NCBI GenBank assembly: GCA_030544235.1
Contig: CM060469.1
Coordinates: forward strand, 19,197,517-19,261,516
Source of the DNA: Lepturacanthus savala
Taxonomy: Eukaryota; Chordata; Actinopteri; Scombriformes; Trichiuridae
Length of the DNA: 64,000 nt
Direction: 5' to 3'
Part shown: positions 37,910 to 50,883 of the stretch, piece by piece
Position numbering within the stretch: the stretch's first letter is position 1
Layout of the letters: every line of letters begins with the position of its first letter
The notes under the pieces: model-generated
What the model saw: only the letters and a program-made list of their open reading frames with translations
Told to the model about the DNA's origin: nothing
Database searches by the model: none
Position numbers and translations under genes: made by a program

Positions 37910-39306
37910 ACAAAGCTGTGTATCACTGCAAAAAGTATCACTTTTTTATGTTTTATATTTTTTAGAATTATTCATGTACAGCACTTTGTTTCAGCTGTGG
38001 CTGTTTCTATAGTGTTAAGAGGATCCATCGGATCAAACATTAAAAAAAAAGTTAATGTGTGAATAATTTCTTTTATTAAATTGATAATCAATTACATAAT
38101 TTAGAAATCATTTATTGGGGAGACAACTTACCAGACAAATAAGTAAACATACACATTGGTTTGTACAAATTTGATGCTTGGTCCTTATAAATAAAGAAAA
38201 CTTCATTTGAAAATGTACTTTTTACCTGTTATTACTCCTAAATATACTAAATATAAACTGTTGTCTGATCAGGATCCTGGTGGATTTAATCCACAAATTC
38301 AGTTTCAGTCTGGAACAGAGTCTAATTTAATTTAGAAATTAATTTAACCTGGACAAAGACAGACAACAGCAGCAATATATTCAATCAATAAATCAATAAG
38401 TCAGGAGCATTATAAAATCAGCCGTTATGCTGGTCTAACATACGTACGACAGAAATAAAGGACGATGCAGCACAAACCTCCTGCTCTGTTTAAACCTGAT
38501 GCTCATGGAAACTGTTTCTCAGCCTCATTATGTTTTTCCTGCTCATTTCTCATCATTAAATCTTCCATTAGCAGCAGGTGAGAAACAGAAGATTCATGAT
38601 TGTCAGCGTTTTAACGTCAGACGTGTTAGAGCAGCATCAACATTAATGTGAACATGTGTGAGTGTTAATGTGTTCGGATGAAGACGAATCATCCTCAGGT
38701 AAAACTGAAACAGAGACGGCTGTTGGTTTTCCTGCTTTTAAAGGGTGTTTGATAAAATTCAGGTTTGTTGGAGCATATCATTTATATTCTGTAGCAGGTT
38801 AAAACAGACTTTTTTATTATAATGTTGCACATTGAGGATGAAGATGAAAATAAGCTGCAATACAAGGATCGTTGGCTTATTGTGTACTTATTTGTTCCAC
38901 ATTTGACTCTGAACATTTTCCTATAGACTTTAGGTACTGATATTGGGGATGTAGCACCAAATACTGATCCCTGTACACTCTTAATGTCAGTGGACAATTA
39001 TCCATACCAGTGCATGAACATGTGAGCATAACACATAAACAGGGTTTAAAGCTACAGTCAGATGAGATTATAGTAATGACTGGTTCTTTCATTCACCACC
39101 TGAATCGATGCATTTGGCCTCTATTTAATCTGAGCTCTCATGATGTCATCAATATAATTGACAATTTATTTAATTATGACACCAATTGACTTGAGGACCC
39201 AATTCATTCAAATGAGTCCTCTCTCTATTTGGGCCCCTGGGTAGTCAGATCTACTTCTCCCCTCTACTACCACACCCATAACTGATGTAAATGTCCTGTG
39301 GCAGAT

Positions 39307-39345
<39 letters not shown>
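39307..39345. repeat. (ATCA)n microsatellite
   Basis: Nine or so uninterrupted tetranucleotide units. Confidence 0.95.
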
Positions 39346-39429
39346 TTCATCTGTTTAGCACCAGGGTTGAACATAGGAAGTGAGATAAAACAGGGATGAA
39401 CAATACAACCAACAAATACATGCAAATAT

Positions 39430-39582
39430 ATATAACAAAAAATAATCAGATTTGAGAAGTTGCAACCAGAGAATTTGGACATTTTCTTCTTATAAATTAC
39501 TCAAATCAAGTAATCGATTAGTAGATAGTTGGAGTTTAATGTAATAGTTGGAAACTAATTGACTAATTGTTACATCTCTAAT
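39430..39582. mobile_element. MITE half copy, AGAGCTGCAAC family
   Basis: Contains 'AATAATCAGATTTGAGAAG', 'ACCAGAGAATTTGGACATTT' and a degenerate terminus 'ATTGTTACATCTCTA'. Confidence 0.6.
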
Positions 39583-41379
39583 CTACTTGAACATCAAAAC
39601 ATGTATCTGTTAATAATATTAAAATGTGTGCAGCATTGTCCCTGATATTCATCTTGTTTGAACAGAGATTGATCAGAAGACCATAAACACTGAGCTCTGT
39701 TGAAGCTGTGATGTGTTAGTTGTCGGCTGCAGTGGAATCAGCAGCTGAACGTGTTGAACAATAGTTGAACTGTGCAGCATCAGGAGAATAAAGTCTTTTG
39801 TTCCAGATGAATCCAGGCCTTCTCCTTCACACGTGTGAAACCAATTAGAGGACGGAGGAGTTGTGTTTTTCCCCTGATGCTGCTGCTGTGACACATTTAC
39901 ACAGCAGAGGCTGCAGAACGTTAACTCTGAACGCTGCTCAGCTAATTTACAGCAGCACAAACCACAACCTGAAGCTTTAGAAAAAAGCTAACACAGCATC
40001 AAACAAATGTTACCTGCTTTTCACTTGTTGGGTATGTGATCTCCTCATCCAGGTGATAAGCTGCCCCCTGCAGGATCCACAAGGTGAAGAAAACATACGA
40101 CTAAATTTAGTCAAATGGTCGTTTCTGTGACAGATTCAACAGATTCTTTCCATTAAAATGGAAACTGTGGATCTGGAACCTACTGACTTAAAAAAAAACC
40201 ATCTCAAACATTGGTTAAATGCCCTCAATAATATAAATGAATCAGATAAGTCCTCATATAAATAAAATGGTGCTGCTGCCTGTTCCAGAGGTTTTTGGTT
40301 CATTAATTTAGAATCTATAACTGTGGGTCAAAATAATACTGTCTGTTTTGATATTGTCTGTCTACGTCTTGTTTTCAGCTGTTCAGATTGATTTGAAGTT
40401 GTGAATTTTAAAGTTTTATTGTGCAGGAACCTGCCTGAAATTTAGCTTTTGTGCTCAGTCCATTAAACTTACACTGATGTTAATGAATGTACATCGCCCC
40501 AATTTAATAAATAATCTACAGCAGGAGTCACCGATCTGATTCTGGAGGGTCTGTCTGCACGATGCATATAGGGGTGTGTCGTAAGCAGGCGTGGCTTCAA
40601 TCAGGCGATATGCACATTAACAAGATGTCATCCCTTTTTAAATCAAGAAAGGAATTAAGCTGCTTTCACACCACTCATTTGATTATTTGGTCCATACCAG
40701 GCAATAAAATGTTTACTAATTAGCATATAGCATCTCCAGCGTGGTCCACTTTCGCATCTGCAAACAAACCTAAATGAGTTCGATTGATGTTTCATCAATG
40801 TTTATCTTCCAGTAGAAATAGGCACCAATTCTGTCTCATTATGGAGCAACACGTTTACACATTACTTGCTCTTATCTTCGTGTATTGCATCATGTGTATT
40901 TTGGCAAAATATCAAATTCCAAAAATGAGCCGAGGCTGTGTCTGTAAAATAATCTGCAGACAAACTGGAGTCGCCATAGTGCATCATTTCAGGCAGAGAA
41001 AACGTGCCATTTTCATGAATGAATGAGGTCATATGGGACGAACAAGTTAGCTATGAAATAATTAGCATCCCCTCGTTTGGACCTGACTTCACGGTCTGAC
41101 CAGAGAGACCACCCCAAAGTTTATCATTTGATACCGAAGTCAAGCAGACCCCTGTCTTATGGGTGTGTCTTTGGTGGGCGTGTCTTTAGTGGGTGTGTCT
41201 TTAATCTTGCAGGACACAGGACACTGTTGATCCTGGATCTACTGCCTCACTCCAACACACCTGGTTCTGATTATCAACTCATTATCAAGCAGCTGAATCT
41301 TGTTAAGAGCTTAATGACTGTTTTGAATCAAATCCTCTTTAAATTAATTAAATCACTTGATTTATCAATCCTTTTCAGA

Positions 41380-41580
41380 ATCAACTTTATTCACCAGGTA
41401 CATGTGACCATACAAGGATTTTGACTCTGGATGTTCTCTTTTCTGTGCACATTCACAAAAATATATAAAAGGGGAATTTACATGAAAGTCAAGATATGAT
41501 ATATTTGCGAGAGTGCAAAATCTTTCATTGCAATGGGCATTAAATAACAGGGATTACAGGGAGATCAGGGGACAGCTTGG
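41380..41580 (+). repeat. LINE-tail-like dispersed repeat
   Basis: 'ATCAACTTTATTCACCAGGT' and 'CATACAAGGATTTTGACTC' are motifs typical of truncated fish repeat copies. Family assignment is tentative. Confidence 0.4.
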
Positions 41581-41917
41581 AGGCAGAAGCTCCTCTAGTG
41601 TGTGGTCGTCCTGCTGAACAGAGCTGTGTCTACAGATCAAACAGTGTGTGAGGGTGTGAAGGTCTGCACTGATGCTTCCTGCCTGATTTCACATGTGTTT
41701 TTGTTCTTTGTGTTGCTCCCATAGACTGGATAGATAAGCAGCAGCAGCAGACCTCACCTGCATGTTTTCAGAAAATAAAAATGTTCTAGTTGTTTTGCAA
41801 ATCTTTTTCTGTTTTTCAAATCAATGATTCAAAACCAATTGTAAACAAAGCAATTTTTTTTTTATTTTACAAATATAACAAGCAGGAAAAACATCATTTT
41901 GATTCTTGTGATTCTTT

Positions 41918-41919
<2 letters not shown>

Positions 41920-42005
<86 letters not shown>
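41920..42005. repeat. (CA)n-(TA)n microsatellite
   Basis: About 36 CA units followed by seven AT units. Confidence 0.95.
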
Positions 42006-42478
42006 AACGTATATGTGAACAGCAGCTTTTCTGCAACGAAAAACAATCAATGACAGAAAATAAAATGAAAATTTTAGGATCAAATCATTTCCCCAAACAG
42101 ACAGTTGTTGGTACAAAGACACTGAAAGACGTCACCTCAGCCTCATCTGCTGACGTGTTATTGATTTAGATCAGTTTATCATTTTTTAAATGATTTTCTG
42201 TGTCGCAGCCAGGTTGATTTGACAGAAATCATTGCAGCTCTGAGGTTTAAGATCAGTTCAAACTTCTGTTCACAAAATCAAAATCATGTCATTTTGAGTA
42301 ATGCTTCATTTTCCTGGTCCTTTCATTTCCTGCTCATTTGCTATATATTTCTGTGTAATTTGCATAGAAAATATCAGTTGCTGTATTTTGAGGATATTTC
42401 ATTTGAATAGGAATTATTTATCAGAGGAAAGATCAGGGGGAGAGGTTCACTATTGTGATTGTTATTTGTCTCTGTATT

Positions 42479-42782
42479 AAGGCTGAAACTAATGACTATT
42501 CTGATTAATTTCTATTACTGTATTTCTGAACCAATTCATTGTTTGTTGCGTACTGTAAAATGTTGATCACTGTTTCCCAGAGATTCAACATAAAAGTTTT
42601 TTTGTTTTTGTTTGTGCAGACCAACAGTCCACAACCCAAAGATCATCCGTTTATTATAGAAGATTTAAGAAACTTGTGAATTTGAATTTGTAAATTTTCT
42701 TCTTAAAATGACTCCAATCTATTAATCGATTATGGAAATAGTAGGAGATTAATGTAATATTTGGCTATAGCTGCAGCTCTAG
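42479..42782. mobile_element. MITE copy, AGAGCTGCAAC family
   Basis: Begins AGGCTGAAACTAATGACTAT and ends 'AGCTGCAGCTCTAG'. Internal landmarks 'CAGACCAACAGTCCACAA' and 'AAAGATCATCCGTTTA' are present. Confidence 0.75.
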
Positions 42783-43088
42783 TTTGTTTAAATGCTGCCC
42801 ATAGTTGCTTAAATTCAGTTTTTATGTATGTTATTTGTCATGAGGGGATAAATTTTTTTTAATTTTTCATATTTGTGTGATTTACAATAAAAAATTGCAA
42901 AAACATAATTCTTTATCAGACAGATAAAGACTGATAACATCATGTTAGAGTCTTTCTTAAAAACTCTACAATGACTGCTATTCCTGTAAAAAACAAATAC
43001 ATGACACGAAGAAATGTCCCAAGAATGAAAAACACAGCAGAAAGGATCCATAAAATGTTATTGACATCATTCATAGAAAAATCATTAT

Positions 43089-43094
43089 TTTATT
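43089..43094 (-). terminator. egln3: candidate egln3 polyadenylation signal
   Basis: AATAAA on the minus strand, about 550 bases past the proposed egln3 stop codon. It is the nearest plausible signal I see in the right orientation; usage is not proven. Confidence 0.35.
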
Positions 43095-43644
43095 AGAGCT
43101 CAGAACATACTTATTCAATAAGAATTGTGATATCAGCACTAATATGAGTAAAGTACAGGAAGTGACGTCATATACAGTCTGTTGTTCAAACACTGAAGGT
43201 TTGTAGAGAACCTGAAGGTTTTCTCTCTCAGGTTAAATCATCGTGTCTCCTATTTCTCCGTCGTCTTGTTTCCTCTTGTTTGAAGCTGAAGGCGAATCTC
43301 TAAAAGGTGCAGTTCACCGTTTCATCGGATCAGCGGAACTTTTCGGCAGAAATCAGAGAGCGAGACTATTGCACGAGTGAAGCGGGACGAATCCGGAGCA
43401 GCTGGTCTGAGGTCAGTGCTCGGACCGTTTCTGCAGTCTGAAGTCGGAGCAGCGAGGGGACGAAGCTCAGCAGATTATTGGAAAAGTCCCTGGACTGTTC
43501 CAGGACAGAGTGAGACTTCATCCTTTTTCTCTTTTCTTTCTTCTTTTCATCACAGGAGAGAAACGAGGATCCTGCTGCTTCCTCAGCTGCTTCCTCCACT
43601 GCAGCTCAGGGCGTCAAACACCAGGAGGAGACATCGCCTCAATC

Positions 43645-43673
43645 AGCTGCTGCTGCTCTGACGAGAGGAAGCT
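43645..43673 (-). CDS. egln3: egln3 exon 5 (short terminal exon)
   Basis: A strong pyrimidine tract and CCAG acceptor (complement of 43,674-43,705) precede 29 bases. Joined to the last base of exon 4, these read ASSRQSSSS and then TGA. The resulting protein has 239 residues, the length of human EGLN3, whose last exon also encodes only a short variable tail. The tail sequence itself is not conserved enough to prove the call; phase, acceptor strength and total length support it. Confidence 0.7.
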
Positions 43674-44069
43674 GGAGACAGAAAAGACGGAGACAGAGAG
43701 AGAGGAGACCGTCAGTGAGACACATCCAAAAATCAACAGGGCTAATATAACATGATAGTGAAAAACAATGTCACAGGATTAAAGTATTAATGAAAGTAGT
43801 AAAAGGTTTATTCTGTTCTGTTAGTTTAGTTCCATTGTGAGTTATATTCTATCTCTGCTAATGTGTTTAGATGAGATCATATCATATTTATGGCTGAGTT
43901 TAGGTTTTAATCTTTAATCCAAATGTTTAAACTAACATGGATGAAATGTCTTTAAGGATTTTTTTAATACAACATTATCATTATTTTAATCTATTAGGAG
44001 TTATTTATATATTTATCACCTGTCAAAGTGAGCTGCTAGAAAATTAAAGCTTAGTAGGAGATTACTGCT

Positions 44070-44222
44070 GTATATTATAATCTATAATATAATAATAAAG
44101 TAATAATATAATATATACAATATAATAATAATATAATATATTATATATATAATATAATAATATAATATATATTATATAATAATATAATATATTATTATAT
44201 AATAATATATAATATAATAATA
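44070..44222. repeat. degenerate (TAATA)n low-complexity block
   Basis: About 150 bases composed almost only of TAATATAATA-type units, inside egln3 intron 4. Confidence 0.9.
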
Positions 44223-44305
44223 TCTGGTGGGTGTTGTGTGCGTGTGTGAGTGTTTAAATGTGTGATTGTGTGCGTGTATGTGTGTCTGTACCAGGTGTGT
44301 ATGTG

Positions 44306-44311
<6 letters not shown>

Positions 44312-44346
<35 letters not shown>
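44312..44346. repeat. (GT)n array at the egln3 exon 4 donor
   Basis: In the egln3 transcript this is a CA repeat that begins directly after the exon 4 splice donor GTAC (complement of 44,345-44,348). The surrounding sequence to 44,236 is also rich in CA. Confidence 0.95.
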
Positions 44347-44348
<2 letters not shown>

Positions 44349-44422
44349 CTGTCAGTTCTCTGAAGCGTCTCTTGGCCTCAGCTCTCTCCTGAGAGTCGAA
44401 ATACCAAACTGTGATGGCGTAC
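44349..44422 (-). CDS. egln3: egln3 exon 4 (end of dioxygenase domain)
   Basis: The exon has 74 bases, encoding YAITVWYFDSQERAEAKRRF plus RELT. It completes the Arg that binds 2-oxoglutarate (Arg206 here, human Arg205) with the last two bases of exon 3. The acceptor is TTTCAG and the donor is CAG|GTACAC, which lacks the usual G at +5. The (CA)n run starts immediately inside the intron. Reading through the donor would give a tail of alternating Thr-His residues before a stop. Confidence 0.95.
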
Positions 44423-45065
44423 CTGAAACACAACAACAACTTAATCAACACAACAAAGAGTGTAAATGTTTAAATGTTGTTCCACATGTTCAGCAGCAGG
44501 TGGCAGCAGCGCTCTAGAAAATCCCTTCATCACTTTATAATGACAACATTTATTTGGCAGTTGCTTTTTTAAAATTTGTTTTAGGTGTAAAAATGTTAAA
44601 TTACTTTTTAGTGGGATATTCAGTGTTAACTTTTATATTTAGTGTGTTTATTCCATTTTTTCTGTATTTATGTGGCTTTAAATTTAAATATAATCACATT
44701 TAGGGTTTTTTTCTAAACTATTCAGAATTGAATTTTCATCTGTTTTATTATGCTTTAATACAATTATGCCTGTTTTACAGAGAAATCATGATCTTGGGCC
44801 ATTTGTAGTTTCAAGTGCAGTTTTAGTTGTTATCAATACATTCTGATAACAGATGGAAAGTCTGACTGAGTTCAGGATATTTCAGTATTACATTTGTCAG
44901 GTCTTAATGTCCAACTTAATAGATTCAAATCTTTGCAGGAAACAGAATAAACGACAATATTCTGGTAAAGTTGTGATGATGTTTACTTGTGTTGTTGATT
45001 TTTTTATATTACTGTATATTATGTATGAAATCTCAGAGTCTGATTGATTATTGATTATTGATTAC

Positions 45066-45202
45066 CTGGTGGAGTATGAGGGCAGCACCTCGTGTGGGTT
45101 CCTGCGGTCGGACCAGAACATCAGCAGCCGGTCGAACAGCGGCTCCACGCCCACTACGTAGGATTTACCCTCCGGAAAGATCCTGAGGACGCCGCCGTGC
45201 TC
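45066..45202 (-). CDS. egln3: egln3 exon 3 (double-stranded beta helix core)
   Basis: The exon has 137 bases and encodes EHGGVLRIFPEGKSYVVGVE through FWSDRRNPHEVLPSYST plus two bases of an Arg codon. The third iron ligand is His197 in NPHEV (human His196). It lines up with human EGLN3 over its whole length. Acceptor TTTCAG, donor CAG|GTAATC on the minus strand. Confidence 0.96.
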
Positions 45203-45595
45203 CTGAAACAGAGAAACACAATCAGCTGTTTGAAGGACTGATACCAGAGAAAATCACATCTGAACTAGGAAAATACTTAACCTAAAACACAACATTAAAC
45301 AAGAATCTTCAAATCAAATCATTTTCTATTATAGAATGTCTTCTCTTATGTGGCCTGATGTTATTTTTGAGATTATATTGTATCTCTGTATGTATTTTAA
45401 TTATTACGAACTTTGAGCCCTCTGTGATATATAAATACAAATTATTTGCTTTACTTTTGTTCCTTTCTGATCACAACTTTAACACAGAAGCGTCATTTTC
45501 TCACAACTCTGTCAAAACTATGTCACACATAGTTGTAGCTTCTCTAACTGTAGAGCTGCAGCATTTGAAGGGATTTCCCTGCTTAAAACCACAAT

Positions 45596-45923
45596 TAGAG
45601 CTGCAACAATTAGTCAGTTAATAGTTTACAACTATCACATTATCACTATTTTGATAATTGATTAATGGATTTGAGTTATTTTAAGAAGAAAATATCCAAA
45701 TCCTCTGGTTCCAGCTCCTCAAATCTGATTATTTTCTGGTTTCTTTAGTCTTTTATAGTAGTTAAACTGATGATCTTTGGGTTGTGGACTGTTGGTCTGG
45801 ACAAAAAAAATAATACATGGAAAACAGTGATCAACCATTTTATAACCAAACAACTAATTGATTAATCATTTCAATAATCTGTCGATTAATTCACTATCAG
45901 AATAGTCATTAATTGCAGCTCTA
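45596..45923. mobile_element. full-length MITE, AGAGCTGCAAC family, in egln3 intron 2
   Basis: Begins TTAGAGCTGCAACAATTAG and ends 'TTAATTGCAGCTCTA', a good terminal inverted repeat. Internal landmarks 'TCCTCTGGTTCCAGC', 'TTATTTTCTGGTTTCTTTAG' and 'TTTGGGTTGTGGACTGTTGG' are present. Confidence 0.8.
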
Positions 45924-46348
45924 TCTAGCAGTTCCAATTATCCAGCTATTCTATTAATATTAATTTTCCTAAATGTTATACGACAAAGAAAAACATCTTA
46001 ATAAAGAAGCTGCAACAGTCTTCGGGAGGTTTTTACTTAATCTTAAAGCTCTTTACAGAAACAGTTGCAAGTGAATCAAATCTTTACAGTTTATGAAACT
46101 AGAAGCAATCAAAGTTAGTTTTTTTGCTTAAAATGTGTCTGTAATTACACATTTCATTTGTTCCTCTGATGTTTTAAAGTCATAGTGAATCTGACTTTTC
46201 ATATATTTATGCATCATCACAATCATAAACCTAAAGTCATAAACTTTCATAATTTCTCACCATAGTCTCTGTTTTGTAATTTAGTTTTTTTTATTGATCA
46301 GTATTAAAACAGAGAAGTCTGTTTGTGAGCAGAGGTCCCTGAACGCAC

Positions 46349-46468
46349 CTTGGCGTTCCAGTTCTTGTTGAGGTAGTAGATGCAGGTGATGCAGCGTCCA
46401 TCTGAGTTTGGGTTGTCCACATGTTTGACGTAACCGGCCCCGTTTCCTGGGTAACACGCCACCATGGC
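46349..46468 (-). CDS. egln3: egln3 exon 2 (iron-binding HxD)
   Basis: The exon has 120 bases, 40 codons, AMVACYPGNGAGYVKHVDNP through YYLNKNWNAK. KHVDNP carries the first two iron ligands, His136 and Asp138 (human His135 and Asp137). The exon matches human EGLN3 almost residue for residue. Acceptor TTTAG, donor AAG|GTGCGT. Frames that read differently here, such as those starting MCLGHGG or MKHLCVF, are shadows. Confidence 0.97.
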
Positions 46469-48430
46469 CTAAACACACACAAATGCTTCATTAGTGTTCT
46501 GATTCAAATTATATTTAATGCTACATATACATATATTTATACCGCAGCTTTCACAGTATTTCAGAGAGAAAACAGAAGTAAAACAAGATGAAAGTTTTGA
46601 ACAGAAAATTCTTTTGTAGCAGAAAATCAAAAAACTCAACTGATTAAACTGATCAATCTATCACATAAAGTCTCCAGCTCCTGAAATCTAAATATGTTAA
46701 ATCAATAAAGAAAATAAAAATTCCCTCCTAAAAACTGACTCAACTTCATTAATCTGTTATCAAAATATTTTGTGATTAATTCAGTTATTGAAAAGTAATA
46801 ATTTTAACCAACAGTTGCAGTTCTGCTCATAACAAACACTCTTTTTCTGCTTTTAAATAATATTTTTGCAGATTCCAAGATATTTTTGCTGTTTTTTAGC
46901 TGAGTGTTAAATTCTTGACTCTCATTTTTATTATTTTTATTATTAATTATTCTGTTATTATTTTATAAATAAATCAATTAGTCGTTCGGTTGATGTCCTT
47001 GTATGTTATGTTTTATCCACAGTTTAATGTCATAGAGAAACTAAAATAACTGAAGAATATTCAAATTTAAGCAGCTGGAACTGGAGAATTTATTTTTTAC
47101 AGAACAACTCAACAATTAATCAATAATCAACACTGAATTTGAAATTGTGTGAAAATGAAGCAGATGTGAAGGACACATGAGGACAGACGTTACGACAGAA
47201 ACTTCCTCTGGCTATTTGCTAATATTTCTTGTACATTATGATGTGTGTGTGTGGGGGGAGAGTGTGTGTATGTGTGTGTGTTGTGGTTTTTTTCCTACTG
47301 CTTAAATCGCACGTACACATATTGCATCAAGCGTGTTCATGCTCGCCTGCTTGTGTGTGTGTGTGTGTATGTGCAGCCCACGTTGAGAGGAAACTGGATC
47401 AGCTACGCTGTGGTTTCACTGATAAGAGCAGTTGAAGCCTGAATGTGTGACATCACAACAAAGACAGAAAGTTGTTTTAATTCCCGTCAGAAGCCAGAAA
47501 ACATGACAGATTTCATGTTGTGATGTTATGGTGGAAATGATTTTTCCAAACAGGACAAGGTTTTTTTTTCCCATCCAGTTGTCAGAGCTGTGACCTTTGA
47601 CCCCAACAGGAAACCACTCATAACCAGCAACGATCCCACAATTATTAACATACAAATCTGTGCCAGAGTCAAAGTCGGGGTTTATCTCTAGGAAACACAC
47701 ACACACACAGGTGCGCGCAACTAGAAAATCAGCAGCGTTGCCTATAACCCTGTAACTGACATTTCCCTTTTCTCTGGGAATTTATTGTGAAACTCGTCTT
47801 TCAGCAGCTTTTATTGTGAAATCACAAACCTCTTCAACTCTACACGCTCCATAAAACACTCATAAGTCTAAACACACAGCGACCTGAACATCAACACCTC
47901 GACACCTTCAGTGATGATGTCCTCACCTGACAGGCCACTGTGCTTTTACTGTGAAAAGCCCCACCGCTCCTGCTCTTAATGTGAAAGGATGAGAGTTGAG
48001 GGATAATGATGATAATGATAATAATAATCTTAATTTATATAGCAGCTTTCATACAGAAATGCCGATGAGCAAAAGACATGTGTAAGATGGAAAAATACAC
48101 AGAACACACACACACACATTACTTTCTCCCTGACTTATCTCTCACAGCTGTTTTTCTTTGCCTAAAACCTGCTGTTCACACATCTGTCAACACCTGTACA
48201 GCTCAAGTCTCTACTTTTATACTTTTAGTGCTACTACTTTAATGTTATTAAGCCCAACAGATCAAGACTTAAAAGAGATAAGACACAACTACAACTAAGA
48301 ATAAAAATAATATGCTCTAACTGGTGTACAAAAATGACCAAATTCACATCAAGATTTTAAGTTGATGAACAACATAATGACCATTATCATCCTCACATTG
48401 TTTCTGTGGGTTAAAATAACGACAGTGCTG

Positions 48431-48433
48431 GTG

Positions 48434-48472
<39 letters not shown>
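48431..48472. repeat. (GT)n microsatellite
   Basis: About 20 GT units in egln3 intron 1. Confidence 0.95.
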
Positions 48473-48475
<3 letters not shown>

Positions 48476-48570
48476 TCTTATTGTTACTGTTCACCTACAT
48501 TTAGATCTGATAAAACACACATATACACACTATGAATGTGATAAGGGCTCCTTGTCTGCATGTGAAGACG

Positions 48571-48572
<2 letters not shown>

Positions 48573-48623
<51 letters not shown>

Positions 48624-48657
48624 TGGGTGTGTATGTGTGTGTGTGTGTGTGTGTGGG
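48573..48657. repeat. (GT)n microsatellite with GGGT variants
   Basis: About 85 bases of GT with GTGGGTGT interruptions, only 100 bases from the previous array. Confidence 0.95.
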
Positions 48658-50883
48658 TGTTTGAACAGCAGTGAGTCAGTAACAGTGTGTACGTGAGAAT
48701 GTTCACTCCTCTGATAATCAATGAACAGTTGCACTAGTTTTTTTGTTTAAAAAAAGGTAATTAATTTTCTGATTCCAGCTTCTTAAATGTGAATAATCTG
48801 TTTTGTTGTTTTTTTAAGTCAAATATTTGTGTAGTGATAAGAACAATAATAAGCAGATTAATCAATAATGATCGATTGAGGTGTGACTCTAATGAAAACA
48901 AATATTCACTGATGTATTTTTCCCACAAAGAAAATGAGACAAAAAATATATAAAAATAAACTTTGAAAAAGAAAAAAAACAGGGTTTTGTCTCAGCTGCA
49001 ACAACTCAGATGAATAATTTATCAGATCGACACAAATAATAACTGAAGAATTATCTTTCATGTTAAAGTGTTGAACATAGATCATTTCAGCTTTTCTTTT
49101 TTCCTGTTTTTTAACATCTTATAAACCAAGTGATGAATCCTTAAAATAATCAGCTGTTTAATCGATTATGAGGACAGTCATCATGCCTCTGTTAGTAATG
49201 TCTGTTTCAGTCACACAAAGAAGAAAGTAAAAGATTTATAGACTCGTCAAACTTGACCAGAAATTAGAAAAGAAGCAGATAAGAAACATTTAAAAAAACA
49301 GTTATTTCTACTATTGATTAATTTACCCCTTATTATTCACTTGATTAATCGATTAATCATTTGGTCTAAAAATAATATTTAAAAATAGTTTCTCACATCC
49401 TAATATTACGTCTTCAAAATGTATAAAAGGAACCAATTGTTGTGAAATAGTGAAAGTTTCCTCTTTATAATGGAAATAATCTTCTCTACAACCAGGTGTG
49501 GACGATTCTTTAATTCTGGATCTTGATTTTTGACAAAAACTTAAAGGCTGAATATGTAATTAACTAATTAAAGTAATATGTCCGCTTTTAGAGGGGCATA
49601 AAATAAAAGTAAAATTACATGTAATGTGAACTTATTTATTGTTGAGGGGTTTGACAGTGACTTTATGTTTCCATGTACTGGCCAACAGCGACAGGGGCGT
49701 TGCCAGTTACCAGATAAGTTGCTATGCTTGGCAGCAAAGGCTGCTGGGAAAAACGGCTTCAAAACCCCAGAGAATGTTGCGTTATAAATCACAGAAACAG
49801 AGCAACCTGAGGAAGATATTTTACCAAAACACTGACATTGAGTCATTTTAGTAAAAAAAAAAAAACAGTTGGAAAAATCTAAACTTTAAGTGGATCCATT
49901 AACTGTCGTTACATAACTGAATAAATCCTTTTAGTTGTTTTTTCTGCAAAAATCAAAGCATGACGTCTGGAACTTCTCAAAAAAAAGTGTTTGTTTCAGT
50001 CAAAGTTTAAAACCCTGAGTAAATTCTTGTTGTTATTCCAGGAATAGGAGGCGTTTAAAGTAAAAACTGGATGTGTTCATCCTGAGTCGACACGCAACAA
50101 ACACTGTATGTGATTGAGGGGCCAGGGATTCCAGGTGAAAGGGAATTATTTATTTTAACTATAATTCATCCCTAAATACCATGACGACAGAATATACGTG
50201 TTTCAGTCACAGCTGTTTAGACACTTTCTGTCATTTCTACGAGCAAATATCTTGTAAGTTTAGTTTCCCGGATTTAAAACAGTCCAGGAACCACTGTCTG
50301 AATGGACCCTCGGCAGCTAAATCCCTCAGGGACTTGACCTGCTCCAGTAAACTTCCTGTCCTTCCTGAAGCGTGCTCTGGTTTCTGAAGCGTTGGCTCCA
50401 GGCCCAGAAAAGGGTCAGTGTACAGCTGCCAGAGGGCCGACACCTCACAGAGCAAAAAAAACAACACAGGACAGACGCTAAACGGAGCTTCAGCTGTTAA
50501 CAGGTGTGACCTGAACGGTTTTTAATTCAGAAAACTTTGTTTCAGATGCTGCGGACAGAGTTTAGGGTTTTAGAGTCTTGTATGTAATGAAACACTGTGG
50601 AAGCTTCAGCAGTAAAATCATCACCAGCTGTAAGAAAACAAACATTAAAGGACACATTCACAGTTTTCTGTGTGTGTTAAAACAACATTAATGTGTCCAT
50701 ATGAAAAGTGAAATCAGTTTTCTTTGGAGACAGAATCCACAGATTCCACAGGTCATTTAAATATATGAAGTTTCTATATGAGTCTGTTTCCTCGAAACCA
50801 CCAACTCACTTTAAACTACATGAAAAGTAAAAAATAAATAAAATATATCACACTGATCAGTATCCTCTCTCTTCAAGTACAGC

